64,000 nucleotides of DNA from Eutrophocola salsuginis. Lineage in GTDB: Bacteria; Pseudomonadota; Gammaproteobacteria; Pseudomonadales; Pseudohongiellaceae. Numbering within the stretch: position 1 is the first letter of the stretch; each line of letters begins with the position of its first letter. Below are positions 1-8,943 of this stretch, piece after piece. Location: contig JAYQTB010000006.1 of NCBI GenBank assembly GCA_038147195.1, positions 248,001-312,000 of the forward strand. The letters run 5' to 3'. Made by a program: the position numbers and the translations under genes. The notes under the pieces were generated by a model that did no database searches, was not told the DNA's origin, and was given only the letters and a program-made list of their open reading frames with translations.

Positions 1-93
1 TTCGAATACGCCTGCCACGAGGGAAACTACGCCCTGCCCAACGTCCTGATGGGTGCGCGTCGTGAAGAGCAGGCGGCAAAGGACCCCCAGTGA
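1..93 (+). CDS. C-terminal end of an exported hypothetical protein (partial)
   Basis: Frame 1 is open from the first base to a TGA at 91-93 and gives the last 30 residues of a protein whose start lies outside the window. It contains the stretch EYACHEGNYAL followed by GARREE. From memory this is the usual tail of a family of exported proteins of unknown function that sit beside DUF6152 genes. The lipoprotein at 535-1383 ends in a related but diverged way (LEYNCPEFAEEAMYGDLR), so the two may be paralogues on either side of the DUF6152 gene. The next gene starts 17 bases downstream, which suggests co-transcription. The function is unknown. Confidence 0.6.
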   Translation, partial: FEYACHEGNYALPNVLMGARREEQAAKDPQ

Positions 94-110
94 GAGTCGG
101 GAGACACCCC

Positions 111-530
111 ATGAAGAAATTTAAAACTGCAATCCTGATAATACTGGTCGCATGTACGGGCCAGGCAAGCGCACACCATGCCTTCACCGCTGAGTTCGAT
201 CCCGAAGCACCCATCTCACTCGAAGGCACAGTCACGCGCGTCGAATTCATCAATCCCCACGCCTGGGTCCACATCGATGTGACCGGTGACGATGGCAACG
301 TCACGGCCTGGATGATAGAGGGTGGCACTCCCAACACCCTGCTGCGCCGGGGTATCACGCCCGCTTCCCTGCCGATCGGCACCCTTATCATCGTGCAGGG
401 TTACCAGAGCCGCGACCGGGTGTGTACACCGGCTTGCAAGGCCAACGGGCGGGATATCACGTTCCAGGACGGCTCTACAGTCTTCATGGGCTCCACCGGA
501 GCCGGCGCTCCGCCCGCAGATGCCAGGTGA
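111..530 (+). CDS. DUF6152 family exported protein
   Basis: This is a 139-residue protein with a short Sec-type signal peptide (lysines at 2-3, hydrophobic core, cleavage near ASA-HH around residue 20). The mature N-terminus HHAFTAEFD, then GTVTRVEFINPHAW, matches what I recall of the DUF6152 family. These are small periplasmic proteins that look like single beta-barrel or OB-type folds. Two cysteines near residues 108-112 could form a disulfide. I chose the ATG at 111, which has a GAGAC stretch just upstream; an in-frame GTG at 90 would add a polar extension before the signal peptide. It lies between two related exported proteins and the lipoprotein starts 4 bases after its stop. No activity is known for the family. 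Confidence 0.75.
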   Translation: MKKFKTAILIILVACTGQASAHHAFTAEFDPEAPISLEGTVTRVEFINPHAWVHIDVTGDDGNVTAWMIEGGTPNTLLRRGITPASLPIGTLIIVQGYQSRDRVCTPACKANGRDITFQDGSTVFMGSTGAGAPPADAR

Positions 531-534
531 ACTG

Positions 535-1383
535 ATGTTAACTGGCATGATGACCCCAAAAAAAATACTCGGCGTTTTGCTGGCTGGATTGTTGGCTTGC
601 GGCTGCACAGGTGACAACACCGCTGTCACAAAGTCGACACCAACCGAAGGCGTCGGCATTCCCCGCATGAATGACGGCACGCCGAATCTCAATGGTATCT
701 GGCAGGTGTTGAACGAAGCCAACTGGAATCTCGAGGCTCACGGTGCGAGCCAGGGTCCGGTCTATGCACTCGGCGCACAGTTCTCGGTGCCGCCCGGCCT
801 GGGTGTCGTGGCAGGTGACGCAATACCGTACCTGCCTGGTGCCATCACGCAGAGGGAAGCAAATGCCATGGGGCGCCTGGAGCTGGATCCCGAGATCAAG
901 TGCTACATGGCCGGTGTACCCCGATCCACATACCTGCCCTACCCCTTCCAGGTCATTCAGAGTGACGACGACATACTCATCGCCTACCAGTTTGCAGGAG
1001 CGGTGCGCCACGTCAATATGGCAGACCCGTCTGACGCGATCATTCCCAGCTGGATGGGCTGGTCGAATGGTCGCTGGGAGGGAGACACGCTGGTGATCGA
1101 CGTGACCGGTTTGAATGCCAACTGGCTAGATCGCGCCGGCAACTATTATTCCACCAGCGCACGTGTGACTGAACGGTTGACGCTCGAGAACGCTGATCTC
1201 ATCCGCTACGTGGCCACGATCGAGGATCCGGCCGTATTCAGTGAACCCTGGACCATCGCCATGCCGTTGTACAGGCGACAGGAAGCAAATACGCAATTGC
1301 TGGAATATAACTGCCCAGAGTTTGCCGAGGAAGCCATGTACGGCGACCTGCGCAGCAAGCCCATGCCGGACACGTTACACTAG
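535..1383 (+). CDS. Hypothetical lipoprotein of the DUF6152 neighbourhood
   Basis: This is a 282-residue lipoprotein. The leader has a hydrophobic core and the lipobox LLACGC, with the lipidated cysteine near residue 20-22, so it should be anchored in a membrane on the periplasmic side. The stretch MNDGTPNLNGIWQVLNE at the start of the mature part and GRWEGDTLVIDVTGLN in the middle are typical of a family of secreted proteins of unknown function that accompany DUF6152 proteins (recollection). Start codons at 535, 547 and 550 are all possible; 535 follows the preceding stop by 4 bases. Its TAG stop overlaps the TAG of the convergent Rieske gene on the same CTAG. No enzymatic motif is recognised. 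Confidence 0.7.
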   Translation: MLTGMMTPKKILGVLLAGLLACGCTGDNTAVTKSTPTEGVGIPRMNDGTPNLNGIWQVLNEANWNLEAHGASQGPVYALGAQFSVPPGLGVVAGDAIPYLPGAITQREANAMGRLELDPEIKCYMAGVPRSTYLPYPFQVIQSDDDILIAYQFAGAVRHVNMADPSDAIIPSWMGWSNGRWEGDTLVIDVTGLNANWLDRAGNYYSTSARVTERLTLENADLIRYVATIEDPAVFSEPWTIAMPLYRRQEANTQLLEYNCPEFAEEAMYGDLRSKPMPDTLH

Positions 1384-2471
1384 GCCTGGATTTCTTTCTT
1401 CACCAGTTCTTCCACGACCCGCCTGAATAGAGTCGGACCACGGTCGTCTGTGATCGATACCATCGGTGCCCCGGTCTGCAAGTTCACATTCACCTGCTGC
1501 GCCTCAATGGTTAGCTTGTCTTCCATGAAAGCCTTTTGCGCCAGCGTCCACATGCCTTCCACGATCTGGTCATTCTCCCGGTGCTCCACCATGCGCGGGC
1601 CCCACGCAAAGAAATAGCGGGATGTCGCGTTGGTCATGGGCGTGACCGCCTGTGAAGTAAAAGACGCCGTATCCGGCACCATACCTTCCTTCACCATGCC
1701 ATAGTTGCAAGCTTCTGCGGAACCGCCCTCGTACATGCCCTGATACATGGCCAGCACACCGGGTACTCGAAAGTCATAGGTCATGAACTGGTCGTATTTT
1801 TCCGCCTCGCCCCTCTGGTATGCGCGCCGGGGGGCATCTGTGTTCCAGCGTGTGATTCGAATGCCGCGGTCGATCATCTGAACCCGGGGCTGGTTGAAAT
1901 AGGCATCACTGCGACCGCCCGCAAAGGAATTTAGGTGCGTGTACGCGATATGGCCGAGATCCGTCAGATTGTCATTTATCATCAAGTAGCCAGCAGCGTA
2001 GTCGAGGTAGCCGGTGTGCATGAAATATTCCGGATCGTCCGGACCTGTGGTCCGGGGGATCAGGGCCTCGTCAGCCTGTTTAGGATCACCCATCCAAACC
2101 CACACCCAGCCGTGCTTCTCTGCCACCGGATAGGTGGGTACAACAAAGCTGGCGGGGATGTCGTCACCGCGCTGCTGCATAGTGGGTACTTCGATGCAGC
2201 GGCCATCGGCATTGAATTTGAGGCCGTGGTACATGCAGCGTACGTCGTCGCCTTCAAGGCGGCCTTTTGACAGCGGCATGTGCCGGTGACAGCACTGGTC
2301 CGCCATGGCAGTCAGCGCACCATCCGCTTTGCGATAAACGAGCACCGGTTTGTTTATAATCGTTATAGCACGCATGTCATGCACACCGATCTCGTGACAC
2401 CAGGCTGCCACGTACCAGCAGTTGTTGACATACAGCGGGCTTTTCTCACCCAGCCCCTTGATGATATCCAC
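1380..2471 (-). CDS. Rieske 2Fe-2S oxygenase, vanillate O-demethylase (VanA)-like
   Basis: This is a 363-residue terminal oxygenase subunit of the VanA type. The Rieske cluster ligands are visible as C60-x-H62 and C79-x2-H82 (CMYHGLKF). The mononuclear iron site is N169-x2-D172-x2-H175-x4-H180 (TDLGHIAYTH). Members demethylate or hydroxylate methoxylated or carboxylated aromatics using electrons from a separate reductase, and no reductase is encoded nearby. The start is a GTG preceded by GGGGGA at a suitable distance. It is the last gene of a four-gene minus-strand run, 37 bases after the dipeptidyl peptidase III gene. The substrate cannot be read from sequence; vanillate or a related lignin phenol is an inference supported by the LigW-like gene at 55464. 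Confidence 0.85.
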   Translation of the reverse strand: MDIIKGLGEKSPLYVNNCWYVAAWCHEIGVHDMRAITIINKPVLVYRKADGALTAMADQCCHRHMPLSKGRLEGDDVRCMYHGLKFNADGRCIEVPTMQQRGDDIPASFVVPTYPVAEKHGWVWVWMGDPKQADEALIPRTTGPDDPEYFMHTGYLDYAAGYLMINDNLTDLGHIAYTHLNSFAGGRSDAYFNQPRVQMIDRGIRITRWNTDAPRRAYQRGEAEKYDQFMTYDFRVPGVLAMYQGMYEGGSAEACNYGMVKEGMVPDTASFTSQAVTPMTNATSRYFFAWGPRMVEHRENDQIVEGMWTLAQKAFMEDKLTIEAQQVNVNLQTGAPMVSITDDRGPTLFRRVVEELVKKEIQA

Positions 2472-2508
2472 GCTATCCCCCGTAGTGCAGGATGCTCAGT
2501 GCTGCAAC

Positions 2509-4635
2509 CTAGTTCTCCACAGGCAGGAAGGCATATTCCTTACCGTACTCCAGCATCTGTGCAACGAAATCATCGGGATATTCCACGCGAACGTCCACGA
2601 TTTCGTCGCCCTGCATCACTGGCACCAGGCGCGGATTGATGAAGCCTGAATAGGCCGCCACGTTCAACGGCTCGTAACGAGCCAGTACTTCAGCATGCAG
2701 TTTCGGATCCACCTGCGTACCGTAAGTTTCGATCAGGTACTGCGCCGCGGCGAAGTCACCCTCGGACTTGATACGCTGGTGTTCCCGCAACAACTCCCCG
2801 AACAGTTCGCGTAGGCGTTCGTAATCATTGATGCGGAAATAGGTCTTACCGTCACGTTCAAGCCTCTCGATGACGTTCTCGTCACGACCTTTCTCATAGG
2901 CCCAAGCAGCGATTTCCTGCCGATTTCGCATGTGCGCCTCCTCGATGTTCTTGCCGAGCTCGATACGGCGCAACTGTGTCATCAGCCCATTGCGAATATA
3001 GGAATCATAGTGTGAGCGACCAACATCGAGACTCGGCATGACGCCGATCTCCACAAGGAAAGGATCCATGACGTAGTACAGGCCGACCAGGTCGGCTCGG
3101 CCCTCTTCCATAGCACTGGCATACTGTTTCAATGTTTCCCGGGGTGTCCCGATGCCGGGGTTAAGCTTGCCTGAGGCATGCCCTATCACTTCATGCATAT
3201 CGGTGTGCAGGTGATCGGCAATGACGCCGTACTCCCGAGTGCGCGCAACCTCTTCCTCGGACCAGGAAAATTCCTGCAGGGCACCGCTTTCGGATGAATT
3301 ATAGGCATCCGTGATATTCGCCAGGGATACCGATTTGGAGCCATGCATGGCGCGTATCCAGGCAGAATTGGGCAGGTTGATACCGATTGGCGTGGTCGGT
3401 GACGAGTCACCGCTTTCGGATACCACAATGATAGCTTTTCCAGTGATGCCGACGACTTCTTCTTTTTTATGTTCATCCATGATCGGCGACTGGTCCTCGA
3501 AACGCTGCGCATAGCGACTGATAGCCCCGATGCGCTTTGTCGCTTCATCGTCGCGGAAAGACACAACAGACTCAAAAGAACCACGATAGCCCAGCGGATC
3601 GTTATATACCTCGATGAAGCCGTTGATCACGTCGATAGCGGATTCAGTATCCTCAACCCAGGCAAGGTTGTACGCATCGAAATCAGTCAGGTCACCGGAC
3701 CGGTAATACTGTACCAGCAACTCAAGGGCTCTCTGCTGTTCAGGTGTTTCCGCCACGGTAACGGCCTGCTCCAGCCAGTACACAATCTGTTCGATGGCCT
3801 GGGTGTACAAGCCACCCACTTTCCATACCCGTTCAACGATTCCACCGTCATCGGTTTTTACCAGTTGGGAGTTCAGGCCCCAGGATACCGGGCGCTCGGG
3901 ATCGGTATCGGTTTTTGCGGCATAAAAAGCGGCCACTTCGGCTTCGATCAGGTCGCCGGAGTAGAAGTTCACCGCAGATTCTGCAATCAGATCCACGCCG
4001 GCTGCCGTATTGACTTTCTTGGCATCCATTGCGGGATCAAAAATTACCGGTGTCAGCAGTTCCACGAGGTCATCGACACCATCAAGACCATCCAAGGGTA
4101 GCGCTCCGGTTGTTGCCACGGCCCTGACGAGTTCGCCGAAATAGTCGGCGGAAAACTCTGGGGTGAACTTGTCGTTGGAATAGTGGTGATGGATACCGTT
4201 GGCGAACCAGACTTGCTTAGCCCAGATCATGAAGGCGTTGAATTCTGTCGCAGTCCTGTCGCCGGCATAATTGGAGACGACCTGCTCGATCACCTTGCGG
4301 ATGCGCAGGTTGTGGCGATAGTTCTGATCCCACATGATGTCACGGCCCGACATGCCTGCCTGGCTCAGGAAATACAGTAGTTTTTTCTGCTGCAGTGAAA
4401 GGTCTTCCCAGCCGGGCACCTGGTAGCGCAGGACACGGATGTCGGCAAAACGGTCGGCTTCGAACTGGAACGCCTCAGCCTCTTCGGTCTCCTGCGTGGC
4501 AGTGACGGGGGCGCCATCGGCCTTGATCGATGCAGGCGCGGCGGCCTCGGACGCAGAGTCCTCGCTACAACTTGACAGCAGTGTGATAATTAAAAGCACC
4601 GGAAACATCCGGCTGGAAATTTTACGGGTGGTCAT
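2509..4635 (-). CDS. Dipeptidyl peptidase III (M49 family), lipoprotein
   Basis: This is a 708-residue zinc exopeptidase of family M49, which removes dipeptides from the N-terminus of short peptides. The signature HEVIGH lies near residues 480-485 and the second zinc motif EEGRAD about 30 residues later, as in bacterial members. The N-terminus is a lipoprotein leader (LLIITLLSSCSEDS), so the enzyme should be membrane-anchored in the periplasm rather than cytosolic like the eukaryotic enzyme. I chose the ATG at 4635 because AGGAGG precedes it; a reading frame continues 58 codons further upstream but lies inside the MFS gene. It sits 73 bases after an AmpG-like permease and before a Rieske gene, so peptide hydrolysis coupled to uptake is possible but only inferred. 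Confidence 0.88.
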   Translation of the reverse strand: MTTRKISSRMFPVLLIITLLSSCSEDSASEAAAPASIKADGAPVTATQETEEAEAFQFEADRFADIRVLRYQVPGWEDLSLQQKKLLYFLSQAGMSGRDIMWDQNYRHNLRIRKVIEQVVSNYAGDRTATEFNAFMIWAKQVWFANGIHHHYSNDKFTPEFSADYFGELVRAVATTGALPLDGLDGVDDLVELLTPVIFDPAMDAKKVNTAAGVDLIAESAVNFYSGDLIEAEVAAFYAAKTDTDPERPVSWGLNSQLVKTDDGGIVERVWKVGGLYTQAIEQIVYWLEQAVTVAETPEQQRALELLVQYYRSGDLTDFDAYNLAWVEDTESAIDVINGFIEVYNDPLGYRGSFESVVSFRDDEATKRIGAISRYAQRFEDQSPIMDEHKKEEVVGITGKAIIVVSESGDSSPTTPIGINLPNSAWIRAMHGSKSVSLANITDAYNSSESGALQEFSWSEEEVARTREYGVIADHLHTDMHEVIGHASGKLNPGIGTPRETLKQYASAMEEGRADLVGLYYVMDPFLVEIGVMPSLDVGRSHYDSYIRNGLMTQLRRIELGKNIEEAHMRNRQEIAAWAYEKGRDENVIERLERDGKTYFRINDYERLRELFGELLREHQRIKSEGDFAAAQYLIETYGTQVDPKLHAEVLARYEPLNVAAYSGFINPRLVPVMQGDEIVDVRVEYPDDFVAQMLEYGKEYAFLPVEN

Positions 4636-4708
4636 GAAGGCCGCCTCCTGGGTAGGTTGGCAAGGGGTGGAGTGTATCAGATCACTCTGCCCTGACAACG
4701 TCGAGAGG

Positions 4709-6031
4709 TCAGGCTTGGGGGGCGAAATCCCTGGTCTTGCCTGACGCATCGAGCATGGCGATTCGCTCACCGTGGCGCTCGAAGTTGGCGAGCAACACGA
4801 CGATAACACCGGCGAAGAATATCATCCCAAGCGCAAGGAACACCTGGCTCGACGTCAGCACGTTCTCGACGGCGGCATAGGCACCCGCTCCAAATGAAAG
4901 CCCGATGTTGGCGCCGGCCATGTACATGGCAAACTGGGTGGCAGAAACCTTTTGCCAACAGATCTTCATGCAGCTGGCGATAAAGCTAATGAACCCGCCC
5001 TGGTAGATGAAGGCCTGGATGATACCGATGGTCACCAGGTAATTGGTCGACGACCACATGCCCTGGGTCAGGCCGATGAAGATGCAGAGCAGGCCATACA
5101 GACCCAGCACCAGTGCATAGAAAAACTTAACGCCCTTGCTGTCGATGACCAGGCCAAGCGCAAGCCCCGCCATCGCTGCGACAAATCCGGTGCCGGAGAT
5201 GAACGAGGAATAACTGGTACTTTCAATACCGATATCCTGCACCACAACGATAGGCGCCAGGGAAAGCCAGACGCCGTAGGCAAAGCGAAAAATGAAAGCA
5301 GCAGCCATGATAAACAGGCTGGTAGGCAGTATGGTGACCTTGTACAGGTCAACCACGATCACCTTCCATCCTTCAGGCTCCATGTCCAGTGAACGTTGCG
5401 TGGCGTCACCTGGTGTCCAAGGCAATATTTTCTCCCCTGGCCGTTCGCGGACGAGGACGGCAACGGAAAGGATCAAACCAAAGGCCAGGGCCAGCAGGAC
5501 AGCGATGCCCGGCATACCGAAATTGATGACGACGAAGGCGGCTACCGCCGTGCTGATGGAGATACCGGCCACCTGCCCGAAAGCCATGAAGGCATTTGCG
5601 CGTCCGTGTTCCTCGACCGGAAGCACATCGATGGCCATGCCGTCCACGGCCACGTCCTGGCTGGCGCCAAAGACATTCAAGGTGAAACACAGCGCCGACA
5701 ACAGAGCGATATCGCTAAGGCCGTCCGGGAATAGCACGAAGGCCAGTCCGGTCAGCACCATACAACTCTGCGCAAAGATCACCCATGGTCGGCGGCGACC
5801 CATGGCGAGATAGGTCCAGCGGTCCATGATGGGTCCCGCCAGCAGCTTGAAGCTCCAGGGCAGGTTGGCAATGCCGATGAATGCACCTATGGCGACACCC
5901 GATGCACCGTTCTCCGCGAGGTAGGCAGGCAGTGCCGTATTGACCAGGCCAAACGGAAAACCCTGCGCAAGGTAAAGCATGGTGAAGGTGAAGAACCGCA
6001 GTTTGCGGCTTTCAGTGAGGATCAAATTCAT
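4709..6031 (-). CDS. MFS permease, AmpG/PAT-like
   Basis: This is a 440-residue integral membrane protein with about twelve hydrophobic segments. The N-terminal half shows YLAQGFPFGLV, LPWSFKLLAGPIMDRW and GRRRPW between helices 2 and 3. The stretch ASQDVAVDGMAIDVL corresponds to the conserved QD-x-x-x-D region of AmpG-like permeases (PAT group of the major facilitator superfamily), which import muropeptides or, in relatives, acetyl-CoA. The cargo here is unknown. The ATG at 6031 has only a weak purine stretch upstream, 34 bases after the preceding gene, which suggests translational coupling or operon transcription. The next gene encodes a periplasmic dipeptidyl peptidase, so a peptide or peptide-sugar substrate is plausible. 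Confidence 0.8.
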   Translation of the reverse strand: MNLILTESRKLRFFTFTMLYLAQGFPFGLVNTALPAYLAENGASGVAIGAFIGIANLPWSFKLLAGPIMDRWTYLAMGRRRPWVIFAQSCMVLTGLAFVLFPDGLSDIALLSALCFTLNVFGASQDVAVDGMAIDVLPVEEHGRANAFMAFGQVAGISISTAVAAFVVINFGMPGIAVLLALAFGLILSVAVLVRERPGEKILPWTPGDATQRSLDMEPEGWKVIVVDLYKVTILPTSLFIMAAAFIFRFAYGVWLSLAPIVVVQDIGIESTSYSSFISGTGFVAAMAGLALGLVIDSKGVKFFYALVLGLYGLLCIFIGLTQGMWSSTNYLVTIGIIQAFIYQGGFISFIASCMKICWQKVSATQFAMYMAGANIGLSFGAGAYAAVENVLTSSQVFLALGMIFFAGVIVVLLANFERHGERIAMLDASGKTRDFAPQA

Positions 6032-6065
6032 AGGCAGTGCTTCTTATTATATGACGCCTGGACTT

Positions 6066-6974
6066 TTAACGAGGGTTCCAGGGGGAATCCATTTTGTAGG
6101 GCGATTGCACGAAATTGGCCACCACCGACGCGATGCAGTCATTTCGAATGGCGAACATCTCGAGGAATCCCCAGGTTTGCGGTTCGCGGAACACGCTGCG
6201 CGTTTCGGTGCCATCGGTCAGTTTGTAATAATCCAGAACGCCCTTGTGATCGATGAAACCGCGGAACATGGCAACACCCTTCTCCTCGTCTACCAACACC
6301 GGCCAGTTGCGCACTTCGTTGTTGAAGAAGTAGCGACCGGATTCGAAGCCACCCTTGATATCGGTGAACAAAAGTCCGTTCTCGCGGCGGATGGCTTCCG
6401 GCAGGAAGCATGTGCCGCGAATCTCGCCATTGTTACGTTTCAGGGTTGAGAAATAGCCGCGACCGTGCTCGATCAGGCGCTCTCTCGGCTGACGCTCCTC
6501 CCGGGAAACGCCTGCTGAGATTACGGGGTCGTGCTCATAGTTCTCGGCATCGCCGATGGGCGTCGGCGGGCTGCTCAGGTTGCGACGGGTGGAGATGACA
6601 TGTTCGATCTCGGTGATTTCCACGCCCTCGACCTTCAGGCGAATGGCCAGGAAGCCGGGAATGTCATTCTGGCGGATGGCCGTATAGATGCCAATCTGGC
6701 TGGTGGAAGGATCCAGCAGGGTCAGAACAGGACCGTACTCTTCACTCACCGTATGCCAGGTGCCGTCAGGAAAGGGCATTTCCACGAAGTTCTCGCTAAA
6801 GCGGACGTTGTCGTCTATGGCCACCTGCCCGGAGTCGTGGGCAAGGTAGGCGGCACGGTAAGCATCGGCGAACTCCTGCAGGCAGGCCCGGTCACAACCA
6901 ATTGGCTGGGCCATTGTCCCTGCGGCGATACTGATCAATATGGCACTGATGGCGGTAGCTACGATAAAGCGCAT
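6066..6974 (-). CDS. Exported protein of unknown function (DUF8021-like)
   Basis: This 302-residue protein has a Sec signal peptide (MRFIVATAISAILISIAAGTMAQ). The mature part starts with CDRACLQEFADAYRAAYLAHD, then VRFSENFVEMPFPDGTW. The N-terminal half resembles the exported proteins I recall as DUF8021, with an NTF2-like feel. The C-terminal half repeats the theme (AIRRENGLLFTDIKGGFE, VLVDEEKGVAMFRGFIDHKG), which suggests a two-domain protein. I chose the ATG at 6974, preceded by GGGGGAAG, over an upstream ATG at 7013 that would place 13 charged residues before the signal. It heads the four-gene minus-strand operon and is divergent from the carotenoid oxygenase gene. No catalytic motif is recognised. 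Confidence 0.7.
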   Translation of the reverse strand: MRFIVATAISAILISIAAGTMAQPIGCDRACLQEFADAYRAAYLAHDSGQVAIDDNVRFSENFVEMPFPDGTWHTVSEEYGPVLTLLDPSTSQIGIYTAIRQNDIPGFLAIRLKVEGVEITEIEHVISTRRNLSSPPTPIGDAENYEHDPVISAGVSREERQPRERLIEHGRGYFSTLKRNNGEIRGTCFLPEAIRRENGLLFTDIKGGFESGRYFFNNEVRNWPVLVDEEKGVAMFRGFIDHKGVLDYYKLTDGTETRSVFREPQTWGFLEMFAIRNDCIASVVANFVQSPYKMDSPWNPR

Positions 6975-7120
6975 GGACTTCCCCCTGATGACAGTTATTG
7001 TTGTTATTTTCAACCCGCTTCATGGCGATCGCGATGTTTCGATTGGACAGCCTGCGCTTCCGTGAAATAAGCTTGAAGCAGGTTTCAGCATAACAACGAA
7101 TACAAAGCAGGAACAATACC

Positions 7121-8623
7121 ATGGTTGATTTCACCAACGGCCCGGCGCCGGCCGGTTTCCTCTCCCCACAACGGTTCGAGGCGGACATCTATGACTGCGA
7201 AGTAGAGGGCACTATACCCTCGGATCTCGACGGCGCTTTCGTTCGCGTCGGTGGGGAATGGTTTTATCCCCCCTCCCGGCCCGATGACAGCCCCTTCTCC
7301 ACCGATGGGTATATCAGCAGTTTCCGCATCAGGAATGGTATCGTCGACTTCAGAGCGCGCTGGGTGCAGACGCCGCGTTTTCGCAACAACCTGGCGGCAC
7401 GCAAGCAACTCTATGGCGTCTACCGCAACCCGTACACCCACGATCCCTCGGTACGTGATCTGGACAGGCCCTACCTGGCCACGGTGGCCAATACCTCCCC
7501 GCTGGCCTTCGGAGGCCGGCTGTACGCCCTTAAGGAAGACGCCCACCCCATCGAGGTCGATCCCAACACACTGGAAACCCTGGGGGCCTGGGACTTCGAC
7601 GGCCAGTTCAAGGCCCAGACCTTCAGCGCCCATCCGAAAATAGACCCCGTTACTGGTGACCTGGTCTGCTACGGGTACGAAGCCACCGGCATCTGTTCCG
7701 ACGACCTTTGGATATATACGTTCGCACCCAACGGACGCCTGAAAAGTGAAGTGCGGGTGAAGGTGCCCTACGTCAGCACCCTGCATGACATGGTGCTGAC
7801 CCAGAAATACTTCATCTTCCCGGTCTATGGTTACGTCACCGGGATGGAACGACTGCGGGAAGGTCACCTGCACTGGGCCTTCGACAAGAACGCACCGACC
7901 TACTGGGGATTTATACGGCGTGACGGTGACGGCTCAGACGTCCGCTGGTTCAGGGGACCGACCAGCGTCGTCATGCATACCACCAACGCCTTCGATGACG
8001 GAGACAAGGTCATCGTAGATGCACCAATCAGCGACGGCAATCCCTTCCCATTCTTCCCGCAACTCGACGGCTCACCGTGGGACCCGGTGGCAGCCAGGCA
8101 TAGCATTCGTCGCCTGACCTTTGACATGGCATCGAGCGATGATAGTTATGCCGAGCAGATCATGGACCCGACAGACATAGTGGATCTGGTCAGGGTGGAT
8201 GACCGTTACATCAGCCTTCCGTATCGCTACGTCTACTCCGGCATGGCGGATCCGTCGCAACCCTTCGACCGTGAACGCGCCGGTAACAACCGGGCAGTAA
8301 ACACCTATTTCCGCTATGACATGAAAACCGGCGAATGGCGCAAGTATTTTGTCGGTGATGTCCACAGCCTGCAGGAAGTCAGCTTCATCCCGCGCAGCCC
8401 GAACGCGCCGGAAGGAGACGGCTACCTCATCGGCACCGCCAGCAATTTCGCCGAGATGCGTACCGAACTGGTCATTGTTGATGCACAGGAAATGCAAGAA
8501 CTAGCCCGCGTCTACCTCCCCTTCAGGAATACACCTCAGGTGCATGCCCGCTGGTATTCCAGCCAGGAACTGCCCCTGCTGGATAGTCCGCTGCCACCCT
8601 ATACCGGCAGGAGGCAGGCCTGA
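7121..8623 (+). CDS. Carotenoid oxygenase family (lignostilbene dioxygenase-like)
   Basis: This is a 500-residue seven-bladed beta-propeller non-heme iron dioxygenase that cleaves a carbon-carbon double bond in carotenoids or stilbenes. The four iron-binding histidines can be placed at H171 (FSAHPKID), H222 (STLHDMVL), H286 (VVMHTTNAF) and H475 (PQVHARWY). The family opening EVEGTIPSDLDGAFVRVGG is at residues 27-45. No signal peptide is present. The ATG is preceded by AGGA. The stop overlaps the start of the next gene by one base, so the 93-residue Tat-leader protein is translated with it. With lignin-type aromatic genes elsewhere in the window, a lignostilbene-like substrate is a fair inference, but an apocarotenoid is equally possible. 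Confidence 0.88.
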   Translation: MVDFTNGPAPAGFLSPQRFEADIYDCEVEGTIPSDLDGAFVRVGGEWFYPPSRPDDSPFSTDGYISSFRIRNGIVDFRARWVQTPRFRNNLAARKQLYGVYRNPYTHDPSVRDLDRPYLATVANTSPLAFGGRLYALKEDAHPIEVDPNTLETLGAWDFDGQFKAQTFSAHPKIDPVTGDLVCYGYEATGICSDDLWIYTFAPNGRLKSEVRVKVPYVSTLHDMVLTQKYFIFPVYGYVTGMERLREGHLHWAFDKNAPTYWGFIRRDGDGSDVRWFRGPTSVVMHTTNAFDDGDKVIVDAPISDGNPFPFFPQLDGSPWDPVAARHSIRRLTFDMASSDDSYAEQIMDPTDIVDLVRVDDRYISLPYRYVYSGMADPSQPFDRERAGNNRAVNTYFRYDMKTGEWRKYFVGDVHSLQEVSFIPRSPNAPEGDGYLIGTASNFAEMRTELVIVDAQEMQELARVYLPFRNTPQVHARWYSSQELPLLDSPLPPYTGRRQA

Positions 8624-8904
8624 TGCGCGATACTGATACCTTCACCCTGGCCCTGGACCGACGCGGTTTTCTTACCAGCATCGGTGTAGCATTCGCCACC
8701 GCACCTTTGACTGTCATGGCAACATGCAACGTCGCGGGGACGGTTGAGACTCCCGCGCATCGGGCCGTGTACAACCAGATGCCATACATCAGTTTCGACG
8801 GCACGGGGGAACATTATGAATCGCCGCAAGGGAACCGCAGCACGCGGGACTATGTCAACAGCCTCAGCCGGGAGGAATACCTTCGCCGGCACTGGCTGAT
8901 CTAA
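8623..8904 (+). CDS. Small Tat-leader protein of unknown function
   Basis: This is a 93-residue protein whose first 40 residues look like a twin-arginine leader: DRRGFLTSIGVAFATAPL, with the RR pair at 13-14 followed by a hydrophobic stretch. The remaining 50 or so residues are polar and end in YVNSLSREEYLRRHWLI. I do not recognise a family. It overlaps the carotenoid oxygenase stop by one base (TGATG), which argues for coupled, similar amounts of both products. It may be a small partner or maturation subunit of the oxygenase, as with other short Tat subunits next to redox enzymes; this is inference only. A start inside a longer reading frame is not possible, so the start is well supported by the overlap. 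Confidence 0.65.
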   Translation: MRDTDTFTLALDRRGFLTSIGVAFATAPLTVMATCNVAGTVETPAHRAVYNQMPYISFDGTGEHYESPQGNRSTRDYVNSLSREEYLRRHWLI

Positions 8905-8943
8905 ACACGTCACAAAAGACTGAAAAGCTATACCGGAGGGGAC

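Noticed and set aside
216..722. Open frame on the minus strand over the DUF6152 and lipoprotein genes
   Set aside because: It is a shadow of two well-supported plus-strand genes and has no family features.
7085..7873. Long minus-strand open frame inside the carotenoid oxygenase
   Set aside because: The plus-strand gene has all four iron histidines; the antisense frame has no recognisable domain or ribosome site.
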